Source: Sphaerosporella brunnea (Eukaryota; Ascomycota; Pezizomycetes; Pezizales; Pyronemataceae). From it: 10,108 nucleotides of DNA. The stretch covers positions 1 to 10,108 of the forward strand of contig VXIS01000640.1 in the NCBI GenBank assembly GCA_008704415.1, in the 5' to 3' direction. Below the pieces are notes generated by a model, which worked only from the letters and a program-made list of their open reading frames with translations, made no database searches and had not been told where the DNA came from. Both the position numbers and the translations under genes were made by a program. Positions 1 through 6,800 of this stretch are shown here, piece after piece (position 1 is the first letter of the stretch; each line of letters opens with the position of its first letter).

Positions 1-1
1 C

Positions 2-685
2 GATTCGAATGTCCCTGCAGTCAATGAGTACCTCGAGCAGCAAAAGATCAACAATGCTGTGGCTCGAGATGCATTGCTGGCAGCACGTCACCGCCAGGCA
101 AGCATTGCTGCCAAGCGTAGGAATCCTAAGGTTCAACTTCAGGTTGGACAATGGGTGTTTTACAAGAGACGTTCTCGAGGGAAGGGCAAGGTTAGGAAGC
201 TTATGGAAGTTTGGGAAGGGCCCTACAGGATCACAAAAGTCGATGAGGATACAGGCAACTGCACACTTGAACTCCCCAAGAACAAGCGTGTTTATCCCAT
301 CTTCGCCCAGGACAAACTCAAGCTCTTCCAGCGAATTTCAGACAAGACAATTCCGCCTCCTCCCTCCAGCTACGATGACGAAGAAGAAGACGACCACACT
401 CTCTACAACATCAAGGAGATTCTCGACCACAAGAAGATTAACGGTATCGATTACTGGTATATCTCTTGGGAGAATTATGGACCTGAAAACAACTCTTGGG
501 AACCTGATGAGAATGTACGCAACACTGGCGCTGATTCCATCCAGGAATTCCTTTCGAAGAGGACCCAGGACTACACCTCCACCGCAGTCACTCTTCCTCC
601 CGATTTTTTCTTTCCTTCTGATGATTCTTTCTGTTCTTCTCCTATGTCATCTATTGCTTCTTCCGTTTTTGATTTACGTGAGTAA
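2..685 (+). CDS. Ty3/gypsy chromovirus polyprotein, C-terminal end (integrase tail and chromodomain), partial
   Basis: This is the last 227 residues of a Ty3/gypsy Pol polyprotein. The frame is open from the window edge, so the true start lies upstream. An Arg/Lys-rich integrase C-terminal segment comes first, with the GPY/F-type motif WEGPYRI at about residues 71-77. An acidic, Pro-rich linker follows, then a chromodomain at about residues 131-187. That domain shows the expected YNIKEIL start, the central YISWENYG strand, SWEP, and a closing helix ending IQEFLSKR. The aromatic cage positions (Y135, W156, Y159) are all kept. In this family the integrase joins element DNA to the chromosome, and the chromodomain is thought to direct it to modified histones. 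A Ser/Phe-rich tail precedes the TAA stop. No frame damage is visible in this part. Protease, RT and RNase H lie outside the window. Confidence 0.93.
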   Translation, partial: DSNVPAVNEYLEQQKINNAVARDALLAARHRQASIAAKRRNPKVQLQVGQWVFYKRRSRGKGKVRKLMEVWEGPYRITKVDEDTGNCTLELPKNKRVYPIFAQDKLKLFQRISDKTIPPPPSSYDDEEEDDHTLYNIKEILDHKKINGIDYWYISWENYGPENNSWEPDENVRNTGADSIQEFLSKRTQDYTSTAVTLPPDFFFPSDDSFCSSPMSSIASSVFDLRE

Positions 686-703
686 CTGTTTCAACTGTTT
701 TTT

Positions 704-712
704 AAGGGGAAG
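704..712 (+). other. Polypurine tract of the gypsy element
   Basis: The purine run AAGGGGAAG sits directly before the TGTAAGAT that opens the LTR and 18 bp after the stop codon of the polyprotein. In LTR retrotransposons this tract primes plus-strand DNA synthesis. Its exact abutment to TGT is what fixes the LTR start. Confidence 0.7.
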
Positions 713-1002
713 TGTAAGATTATTACACTTACTATGGTTTCTTTCTTACGTATTTCCTTACTAAGATATAAAACTATAAGGCAGTAACGATGGTATGATA
801 ACAGCATTCTACGAGTTTCCATTACTTTCTTTACTATGTTTTATCACCATGTTTCTAGCACTTTCTAGCCCCTTCGATGCTACGTCACTTTGGAATCTTC
901 TAGTTTCCACAAGGCAGACTTGCAGGTCTTCTAGACCATTCTTTCCTTAGTTTCGAATTTGCCACCAGATTGTTATCACATGATGTACTCAGCATCGTTG
1001 GC

Positions 1003-1009
1003 TATAAAA
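1003..1009 (+). promoter_or_regulatory. LTR TATA box
   Basis: TATAAAA in the context GCTATAAAAGC, about 290 bp into the LTR, is a good match to a RNA polymerase II TATA box that would drive transcription of the element (or of flanking DNA from this 3' copy). The pyrimidine-rich stretch just downstream (about 1019-1050) resembles a fungal transcription start region. Confidence 0.55.
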
Positions 1010-1091
1010 GCTACGAGCTTTTCCTACATTCATTCTTTTCTCTTCTTTCGATACGGCCTTTCGAGCAGCCCAGATTGTATCGACTATCATC

Positions 1092-1097
1092 AATAAA
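1092..1097 (+). promoter_or_regulatory. LTR polyadenylation signal
   Basis: AATAAA lies about 85 bp downstream of the TATA box within the LTR. This is where the R-region polyadenylation signal of the element would be expected. Confidence 0.45.
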
Positions 1098-1205
1098 TAC
1101 TGAGTTGATCAGTGACCTGAGTGCGAGTATTCTCTTGGTATTTATCAAGTCAGATACACAAACGGTTCTGAGTTTATTTGCATCTGTGAAATAGCGGATC
1201 TTATA

Positions 1206-2650
1206 AGCTCACGAAAAGGTTACAGTCCAGCTTGTAGGGCGGTTACCGGAGGGTTTAACTCTACTTAACCGCTGATTGACGTGTATTTCAGTACTTCTGG
1301 GGATGTGCCAATATTAATACGCATCACAAAAAACTCGTACATTGTCATAATACAAAAACCAAGAAACAGGAAACACAGAAAAAAAACTCTCACCTGCATC
1401 CGCAGTCGCTTCGCTCTGGTCTTTGAAAAGCGATTAGACTCTTGTCGTTCCGCTGCTGCGCCCACGCCGGTCCTCCCAGCGCAGCTGCCGAGCATCAGGG
1501 ATAGCCCTAATGATGGGCCAGCAACTAAACCGTGATATCGCAATGGATGGCGATGGACAAAGAAGGAGCGGAGCCACCGGTTGTAAAAAAATTCTGCTCC
1601 CTAGACTAGCTCCGTCGCTTGTCACCCTCTGTCACTCACCCCGTAGCCCCCGCAGTCCGCTTGTGCACAATATTGGCACGGAGCAAGGAGCTCCACATTC
1701 AATGGGTAGGGCTCTCCTTGTTATTGTTTAATCCACCAAGCATGTGTCACGATATCCTTGCGACCTGTAACTAGACCCCGTGTCCACGGCGTAGCACTCT
1801 GAACAGCTGTTGAACTGTTCAAAACGTGACAATCATTCCCCACGTTCGTTGGTGCTTTGAAATGAAATATTGGTTTTTCTGTCCACTTCTTTTTTGGCGT
1901 TCGGCTGGCTCTTGCCTCCTCAAACCTAAAGACTAACAAATTCAAACAGTGTTTCTGAGGGCCTTGCGCGCTTCCTCTGTTGAATAAAAATGATACCAAG
2001 CTAACCTGACGGACACAATCATGGCGTGACTAGTCGTTCTAACATTGTTTTTGCCCCCGGTGAGGCAGGTAGTGGCTATCATCGTCATCACCGAGGTTTC
2101 TATCCGGTTGCGCATGCACCCGCGTGCCGAGATGCGTTCCAACCAGTGATTGTTTGGCTGTAGATGACAGGTGCCTCGTTCACTATGAGTCTCATCGGTG
2201 GGCTCGGCAGGACCACGCGCAGGAAAGGTTAATGTGAACATCCCACGATGGGCTGTACGGTGTTGACCGCGGCATTTCTGGCATTTGAATTTTTCTTGTA
2301 AGAGGTTGCCATATGGTAAAGCTGGGGTGATGGTAATCATCGCCGGGAGAGGGCTGGTGTAGTGGCTATATGGAGTCGAGGTCAACGATCTGTCTCGGCT
2401 GACCTCAAGGCAAAACGCAGTAAACGCTTAGGAAGCAGGGTGGCGAATATAAACACCAGGGAGACCAGGACTGGCCTCGAAAATTTGGATACCCCAAGGA
2501 CGAGGCTGTTCTCCTCCATCGCAAACATCACTCAATCGCAGGTTTGCCAACATTTCTGGAGCCGGTTCACAGAACGAGCTGTATTGGCAGATTCCTTTCT
2601 CCCATTTCGACCATGATTCCACAACGAGGAACGCATCGCTCTAATGATGG
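1206..2650. other. Intergenic stretch with no recognised gene
   Basis: I find no domain, motif or convincing gene model here. Several short open frames exist on both strands; the longest runs from 2385 to 1942 on the minus strand (147 codons). It contains a lone CxxC and a biased composition, and I recognise nothing in it. A minus-strand GTGAGAG near 1406 could be a splice donor, but no paired acceptor or coherent exon supports it. The region could be decayed transposon or regulatory DNA. Confidence 0.5.
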
Positions 2651-2653
2651 ATA

Positions 2654-2720
2654 CGGGCCAGCTCGAATCGATCCAGCAGTGTCGGCTTGAGCTAGCTCGG
2701 CCCGTTGATCCTTTGGATCA
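2654..2720. repeat. Imperfect palindromes
   Basis: CGGGCCAGCTCGAA at 2654-2667 is an imperfect inverted match to TTGAGCTAGCTCGGCCCG ending at 2704. It is followed at once by the short perfect hairpin TGATCC-TTT-GGATCA at 2706-2720. This may be the end of a short non-autonomous element. No target duplication was found. Confidence 0.35.
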
Positions 2721-2953
2721 GGTTCGTGAATGGCCCAAATCGCAGAGTCAGGCTGCCACACTACAACTTGTAATTTAGCTGCCGCGCTCAGTTATATTCA
2801 AGTTGTTACTATCCATCTAAAACGTGCCTGCCGCGCCTCCACTGGCGGTCTAGCAACGTAAAACACAAAAACCTGCGTTCTCATCATGGTCCAGAAACCC
2901 TTGCTGGTGTGTGTCTGCCGCTCTACATTCGAAGTTACACCCATTGACCTAGT

Positions 2954-3075
2954 GTTTCGCACGAGCGGAGCAAGCTCGAGCACAAAGCTCGAACGAGCCC
3001 GCTCAAGTCTATGTATTTTTGCACTCGAGTGCACTCGATCGAAAAATGTTTGAGCTAGCGCCGGACTCGAGTCAT
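2954..3075. repeat. CTCGA-rich palindromic cluster
   Basis: The stretch is dense in AGCTCGAG-like words. It includes the perfect palindromes GCACTCGAGTGC (3021-3032) and GACTCGAGTC (3064-3073). The vocabulary overlaps that of the patch at 2654-2704 (GAGCTAGC occurs in both). It resembles degenerate self-complementary short repeats. Boundaries are approximate. Confidence 0.4.
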
Positions 3076-3148
3076 TCGCGCTTTCTAGATAGCACGAGGT
3101 TTCGCCGCCGGCACTGTCAAGTCGACTTCCCGTCCCACAACCACGCCG

Positions 3149-3168
3149 CTCCTCCCCCTCCCCCTCCC
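3149..3168 (+). promoter_or_regulatory. Pyrimidine tract upstream of the 3207 gene
   Basis: A continuous C/T run lies about 40 bp upstream of the ATG at 3207. Pyrimidine-rich tracts are common in fungal core promoters and 5' UTRs, so this supports a plus-strand transcription unit starting here. There is no TATA box close by. Confidence 0.35.
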
Positions 3169-3206
3169 AACTCCAAATCCCCAAATTCACCCGGACAACC
3201 TGACGG

Positions 3207-3681
3207 ATGTCAGCCAACGAACAGTCAGCGCTCAGCGCACGTATGGAAGAAGATACGATGCGAGCATTCAACAAAGAGCTCAGTGGACGTTGGGGTAAAG
3301 AGCTGCCTGCATTTCTCACTGCTATTGACCTCACTCTAATGGCGCTAGATACATTGCAAAAATGGCACAAGATTACCTTGCAAGATGTGCCTCAAGCGTA
3401 CCCTGCGAGCAACCTTTGTCAGTGGCTAGTGACATCATCACCAAGAAGCGGAACCGTCTTCGCGAAGGATCGAGTAGCATTCTTCTACTGCTCAAGCATT
3501 GGTTGAAGCAGACAGATGAGAAACCCTGGGAAAAATGGGCATATGAGGAGCCGGAGAAAGAACCAGCGCCGACTGTGAAACTATAGAGACCGCTCAGAGT
3601 GACCATGATGCAGCGCAGGGCGTTGAACCGGACGTCGAAGTTGCGCTGAACTCCTCCTTGGGCTGTCCTACCGGTCCTTAA
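3207..3681 (+). pseudogene. Unrecognised small gene broken by two apparent single-base deletions
   Basis: I do not recognise this protein. The ATG at 3207 opens a frame (MSANEQSALSARMEEDTMRA...) that reads sensibly to QWLV at about 3431. The coherent reading then jumps one base back, to DIITKKRNRLREG and a Leu-rich segment followed by WEKWAYEEPEKE. Near 3565-3583 it shifts again by the same step to ETAQSDHDAAQGVEPDVEV, ending at TAA 3679. Joined, this is roughly 157 residues: a helical N-terminal half, a basic KKRNR patch, a short LLLL helix and an acidic tail. Two losses in the same sense suggest a decayed gene. A spliced gene is possible but no good intron consensus sits at either break. 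The composition looks like a soluble protein with no signal peptide. What it does is unknown. Confidence 0.45.
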
Positions 3682-3875
3682 CGAACAGGCAACGTGTGGT
3701 CAGCAAACGGGTGGTTAGTCGTACGGTATTTCAGTCCTATTGAGCGTCCTGCGAGCCGCGGTCGGGAGATCATTCGCGATCAATCATTGTTCAGTGGCTG
3801 GTCATTCGATCATCCTTCCTGATCATCGGGTTCGCCAACAACATCAGAAATAATACAATCACAACTTTAAGAGCA

Positions 3876-4723
3876 ATGGCCATTACACGCTCCATGGACC
3901 GCCGCAGAGAGGCCTCCTCTCCAGCTCTGCCTCGGTCTCCACAGCCAGCTCCGTCGCTGGTGCGGCAGCGCGCATCAACCCAATCCGAACGCACCAACAA
4001 TGGCGCGCGATTGTCCTCGGCACTCACGCTGGTGGAATCACTGCAGCATCTTTCCATCAACTGGGGGACCGAGCAGTCGACGCCGCACTATATCACCTCT
4101 GACTCTTTTCGGCCGCATCGATTCAACGACAGGCACAACAGGCCAGGGCCATCAAACACCACGCGGGCGATGCTGGACCTCAGTTTATACAACGAGCGGT
4201 GGGGCAAGATAGTCTATGATGACGCGTTGCTGTGGGCGATGTTCGATGGACGCACATCCGTCCAGATGCCAGAACGCCTGCACGATGGAAGCAGCTGGGT
4301 GAATTGGCCCCAGGAGTCAACCCGCGAGGGAGCCGTGCTGCGATGGTTCTTTAACGAGATCGCTGGTTCTTTAACGACATCGCCCCCCTACTGACATCGG
4401 TTGGTAGGAACCACGATATGGAGTACGTTGCATTGGGGACTCTGATCCTCCAGGGCGGCGATGCCAAGCGGAAGACCGACCTGCTACTGCGCTGCGCGGC
4501 ACCAAATAGCACACTGCGCACCTACTGGGATCAGGTGCGTGTGGTCGGCGAGCTGAAGAGCAACCGAGACAAAGATGCGCGTAACAAGACGCTGATCCAG
4601 CGGGCGAACTACGTGCGCGAGCTGTTTAGTACCCAGCCGCAACGGTGCTGGGCCCTTCGCCCTTGTGAACGGACTAGAAGATCACTGTTGACGCGTCCGG
4701 AGAATTCTGAATCCTGCCCGTGA
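3876..4723 (+). pseudogene. FunK1-like (fungal-type protein kinase) N-terminal region, frame broken and truncated
   Basis: The ATG at 3876 follows a short leader and opens a basic, Pro-rich N-terminus, then a region with LYNERWGKIVYDDALLWAMFDG. The frame stops at 4392 because of a 20-bp tandem duplication (4344-4383). Skipping one unit joins it in frame to the second part, which carries KRKTDLLLRC, WDQVRVVGELKSN and YVRELFSTQPQRCW. By memory, this D-L plus 'W.dV.vvGELKSN' plus 'YvRevF..Q..R.w' series is the hallmark of the region preceding the kinase lobe in fungal FunK1 proteins. Similarity fades after about 4650 and the frame ends at 4721-4723, giving about 275 residues if restored. The kinase catalytic motifs are absent, so this is a truncated remnant. 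Family assignment is from pattern recognition, not a search. Confidence 0.62.
4344..4383 (+). repeat. 20-bp tandem duplication inside the FunK1-like gene
   Basis: TGGTTCTTTAACGAGATCGC at 4344-4363 is repeated at 4364-4383 with one change (G to C at the position coding Glu/Asp). Because 20 is not a multiple of three, it shifts the frame and causes the TGA at 4392. Removing either unit restores reading through ...FFN(E/D)IA into PLLTSVGRNHDMEYVALG. Confidence 0.9.
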
Positions 4724-5377
4724 GGTGACACCGCCAAAATTCTGCGCGTGGATGTAATGTGCCGCACACCCAGTGTTTAGCCATGGGTGAACGCCTTACC
4801 GAGAGAAGGGAACACCGATCACTTGATTTCTGTGGTTGCCTGTATCCCTCTTCGGAAGTGCATAGCATGGAAAGACATCGACGGGATGGTTCTCAATGTA
4901 CAGAAACTCTGCTCCTCCTACACCGCCCTCCGTCCAAAGCAATTGTGTTCCGTTCACTGGTGACCAAATTCCTAGCATCATGCTCAGTGCATAGGGTGAC
5001 GCCCCGCTCTCAGAAAATCGAACGTCTGACATACCTGTATCGTAGCCCCGAGGGCCTTGGTCGGCTCGTGCAGTGCCTTGAACCAGTGGCAGCCGTGTAC
5101 GGCGTTCACTAATCCTCTTAGCTGGCAAGAGGTTATTCAGTTTGTCGGAAGAGCACAGGCGAAGAATTCAGTGGGTTTCGCACCCAGACGAAGCTCTTCG
5201 GGAAAGGCATGGCTCAGACTCAGGATGGAACGCTGTGACAGTATACTTGCAGCAGATACCCCGACTGCTATCAGCTATGGGACCCAAACTTCCCGGCTCA
5301 CTCTACAGCTTGCCCCATCGCGTTGCCGTTAACAAGGCATCGAGCATATCGCATTTGGCAGTTTGATATCCAGCCGG
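4724..5377. other. Weakly coding stretch, strand undecided; candidate minus-strand gene remnant
   Basis: I recognise no protein. On the minus strand a frame from about 5270 to 5035 reads coherently (SILSLSHAFPEELRLGAKP, then GLVNAVHGCHWFKALHEP) with one TGA. It ends at a strong donor, CAG|GTATGT at 5034. A 52-nt intron to the AG at 4983 would lead in phase into HDARNLVTSERNTIALDGG and on to about 4674, with one more TGA. A competing frame (GIWSPVNGTQLLWTEGG...) also stays open. On the plus strand the 5142-5366 frame (RIQWVSHPDEALRERHG...) is likewise open. Only one strand can be real. The minus-strand model has the better splice site, but two stops would make it a pseudogene. Confidence 0.25.
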
Positions 5378-5396
5378 GGATATTGCCCTCTCCACC
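5378..5396. repeat. Target-site duplication, left copy (half-LINE)
   Basis: GGATATTGCCCTCTCCACC matches the copy at 6733-6751 at 18 of 19 positions (A versus G at the fifth base). The two copies exactly bracket the A-rich tail on this side and the 5' end of the element on the other. This is the signature of target-primed reverse transcription. Confidence 0.88.
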
Positions 5397-5429
5397 TTTT
5401 TTTGTTTTTGTTTTAATCATAATGTATTC

Positions 5430-5443
5430 GGCCGCTTGCGGCC
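5430..5443 (-). other. LINE 3'-end stem-loop (minus-strand element)
   Basis: GGCCGCAAGCGGCC on the minus strand folds as a GC stem (GGCCG/CGGCC with a CAAG loop) just upstream of the A-rich tail. LINE reverse transcriptases of several clades recognise such 3' stem-loops. It is identical in the second LINE at 7230-7243. Confidence 0.6.
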
Positions 5444-5576
5444 ATGACATACAGGTAGAACAGAATCATCGCTACCCCTAGGCTCGGGGTCCTACTCTGG
5501 GGCCTGCTCCTCCGAAGGAAAGAAAATCAAGGAAATCGCAAAAAGTGTACAGAAAGGACAGTGTTTCACCCCCTCT

Positions 5577-6632
5577 TCAACCCCGCACGTCCGGAGCCCG
5601 CTGCTCCCTCGCCTCCCCCTTCCCCTTCCTCTTCCTCTTCCCCTTCTCCTTTTCCTTCTTACTGCCCCCCTGGGGTTTGCGCGTTGTGCGTGGCTTGGTG
5701 TTGCTCGCTCCTCCTCCTATGTAGAAGTTGAAGCACACGGCTCCGTCACCGGCCACTTGGGCCCAGGACGGGACGCTCTTCCCGGCTGACTGTGCCGCAG
5801 TGCGGCCCGAGGGCCGCCTGCGCTTCTTTCTCTCAACATTCTTCCATCCCTCTTTCGCCTCAGCCTCATCGCGGGGGGTGGACAGGGCTGGTGCATCTCG
5901 CGTGTCAGGCGTTGGGCGCACCGGGACCAGTGCGTCGCTCGGCCCTGCATGCTTCGAATGCATCAGGGAGGGGGGGGGAGAGATCTCACGTGCGTGCTTT
6001 GTCGGTTTCTGCGCCGGGCTAGGCGGCCCGGAGCGCTTACGTTTCGACTTTGTCGCAGCAGGTGGAGCTGTCGGCGTGTCCGCCACCGTCGTTGCGGGCG
6101 GGGGCGGAGCTGCGGACAGCGTCTGGGTGGCAGAATTGGCGACCCATGGCGGGGGCAACGTCTGGGTCGCCCCGTGTGATACCGTCGTAGTTCGAGGGCT
6201 TTTCGCTTCGAGCCCCTTAAGTCGAACCAGAAGCTCACCGTTCTGAGCAGAGAGCTTGTCGACTGTACCTTTCAGCTCAAGTACAATCGTGACCAAACTG
6301 GCCATGCTGGTATCGTGTCCTTCCTTGAAGGCGTCGATGCGCCGTTCTAACATTTTTTGGACGTCTTCGAGATAGAGGACGCCTGGTTCCACGTCCTGCA
6401 TCTCCGCGTCGTGTGCCACTGGGGCTGGAGGTGTGTTATGCACCTTCGTCCATTCGTCGAGCACGAGGGCGTCTTCCGCTTGTTGTCGCGTGAAGACTTC
6501 GAGGAGCTCACGCCGGGTGCGGCCTTTGCGTACCTCGCGACACGCTTGTCCTAAGTGCCCGAACATCTCGCACTGAAAGCACGGAGTGTTGAAGTTTCCC
6601 CATTTCGGGAAGAAGGAGGAGTGGTAGGGCAT
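5577..6632 (-). CDS. LINE ORF1-like (Gag-like) zinc-knuckle nucleic-acid-binding protein
   Basis: The 351-residue product begins MPYHSSFFPKWG. It shows a canonical CCHC zinc knuckle (C18-x2-C21-x4-H26-x4-C31, CFQCEMFGHLGQAC). A leucine-spaced helix at about 87-143 is a likely coiled coil for oligomerisation. After it come a long Pro/Ala-rich disordered linker with a nuclear-signal-like KSKRKR, the segment GWKNVERKKRRRPSG at about 262-276 and SWAQVAG at 289-295 (both typical of LINE ORF1 proteins), and a Lys/Glu/Gly-rich tail. Its expected role is to bind element RNA and form the ribonucleoprotein used in retrotransposition. The frame is intact from Met to stop. It also stays open upstream, through the element's 5' end to 6836. 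I chose 6632 because it lies inside the element and just before the knuckle; a 5'-truncated, originally longer ORF1 is possible. The frame is clearly coding, and the LINE assignment is supported by the element context. Confidence 0.78.
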   Translation of the reverse strand: MPYHSSFFPKWGNFNTPCFQCEMFGHLGQACREVRKGRTRRELLEVFTRQQAEDALVLDEWTKVHNTPPAPVAHDAEMQDVEPGVLYLEDVQKMLERRIDAFKEGHDTSMASLVTIVLELKGTVDKLSAQNGELLVRLKGLEAKSPRTTTVSHGATQTLPPPWVANSATQTLSAAPPPPATTVADTPTAPPAATKSKRKRSGPPSPAQKPTKHAREISPPPSLMHSKHAGPSDALVPVRPTPDTRDAPALSTPRDEAEAKEGWKNVERKKRRRPSGRTAAQSAGKSVPSWAQVAGDGAVCFNFYIGGGASNTKPRTTRKPQGGSKKEKEKGKRKRKGKGEAREQRAPDVRG

Positions 6633-6732
6633 TGAGGCGAAAGTTGGCTCCGTGATGGTAAGTATAGACCAATCAGAGAGCACCACGTTGCGGCTTGGCG
6701 CTGGTAAGCACGAAGCGAGTGGTGTGTAGGAA

Positions 6733-6751
6733 GGATGTTGCCCTCTCCACC
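6733..6751. repeat. Target-site duplication, right copy (half-LINE)
   Basis: GGATGTTGCCCTCTCCACC, partner of the copy at 5378-5396, lies immediately beyond the 5' end of the minus-strand element. Confidence 0.88.
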
Positions 6752-6784
6752 GTGGACGCTGTTGAAATATCGGTACCAATCGAG

Positions 6785-6795
6785 AGCATATTGAC
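6785..6795. repeat. Possible target-site duplication, left copy (second LINE)
   Basis: AGCATATTGAC matches AGCCTATTGAC at 7278-7288 at 10 of 11 positions. The pair brackets the start of LINE ORF2 similarity on the left and the end of the A-rich tail on the right, as expected for a short 5'-truncated insertion. The repeat is short, so this is less secure than the 19-bp pair. Confidence 0.5.
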
Positions 6796-6800
6796 AATAG

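Larger units (their letters stand above)
713..1205 (+). repeat. 3' LTR of the gypsy chromovirus
   Basis: The LTR begins TGTAAGAT right after the polypurine tract. It is proposed to end at ATCTTATA, an imperfect inverted match to the start (7 of 8 bases) in which the usual final CA reads TA. That gives about 493 bp. Inside it are a TATA box near 1003 and an AATAAA near 1092, in the order expected for an LTR U3-R region. The left LTR is outside the window, so neither the end nor the target duplication can be confirmed by comparison. The right boundary is the least certain part. Confidence 0.72.
5397..6732 (-). mobile_element. Half-LINE: LINE-derived element with ORF1 and 3' tail but no ORF2
   Basis: This is a 1,336-bp minus-strand insertion bounded by a 19-bp direct repeat. 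Read 5' to 3' on the minus strand it has about 100 bp before the first good Met (6632), an ORF1-like gene ending at 5577, a ~160-bp 3' region, and the A-rich tail AAAACAAAAACAAAAAAA ending at 5397. The 3' region holds a stem-loop (5430-5443). It can be read as a decayed copy of the C-terminal end of a LINE ORF2, because it matches the tail of the neighbouring LINE at 7140-7277 both in DNA and in the frame ending CHGRKRPNT-stop. Endonuclease and reverse transcriptase are missing between ORF1 and this tail. The organisation recalls mammalian HAL1 half-L1 elements. It may have moved in this form using a full LINE, or lost ORF2 after insertion. Confidence 0.8.

Noticed and set aside
9..764. A 251-codon plus-strand frame overlapping the chromovirus end
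   Set aside because: It overlaps the clear integrase/chromodomain frame, has Ser/Thr-rich shadow-type composition and runs into the LTR.
970..1194. A 74-codon plus-strand frame
   Set aside because: It lies entirely inside the LTR, across the TATA box and polyadenylation signal, so it is not a gene.
1942..2385. A 147-codon minus-strand frame with a CxxC
   Set aside because: There is one isolated CxxC, no domain order, and no promoter or splice support; not enough to call a gene.
5728..6246. A 172-codon plus-strand frame
   Set aside because: It is antisense to the zinc-knuckle ORF1-like gene and has Gly/Ala-rich mirror composition.
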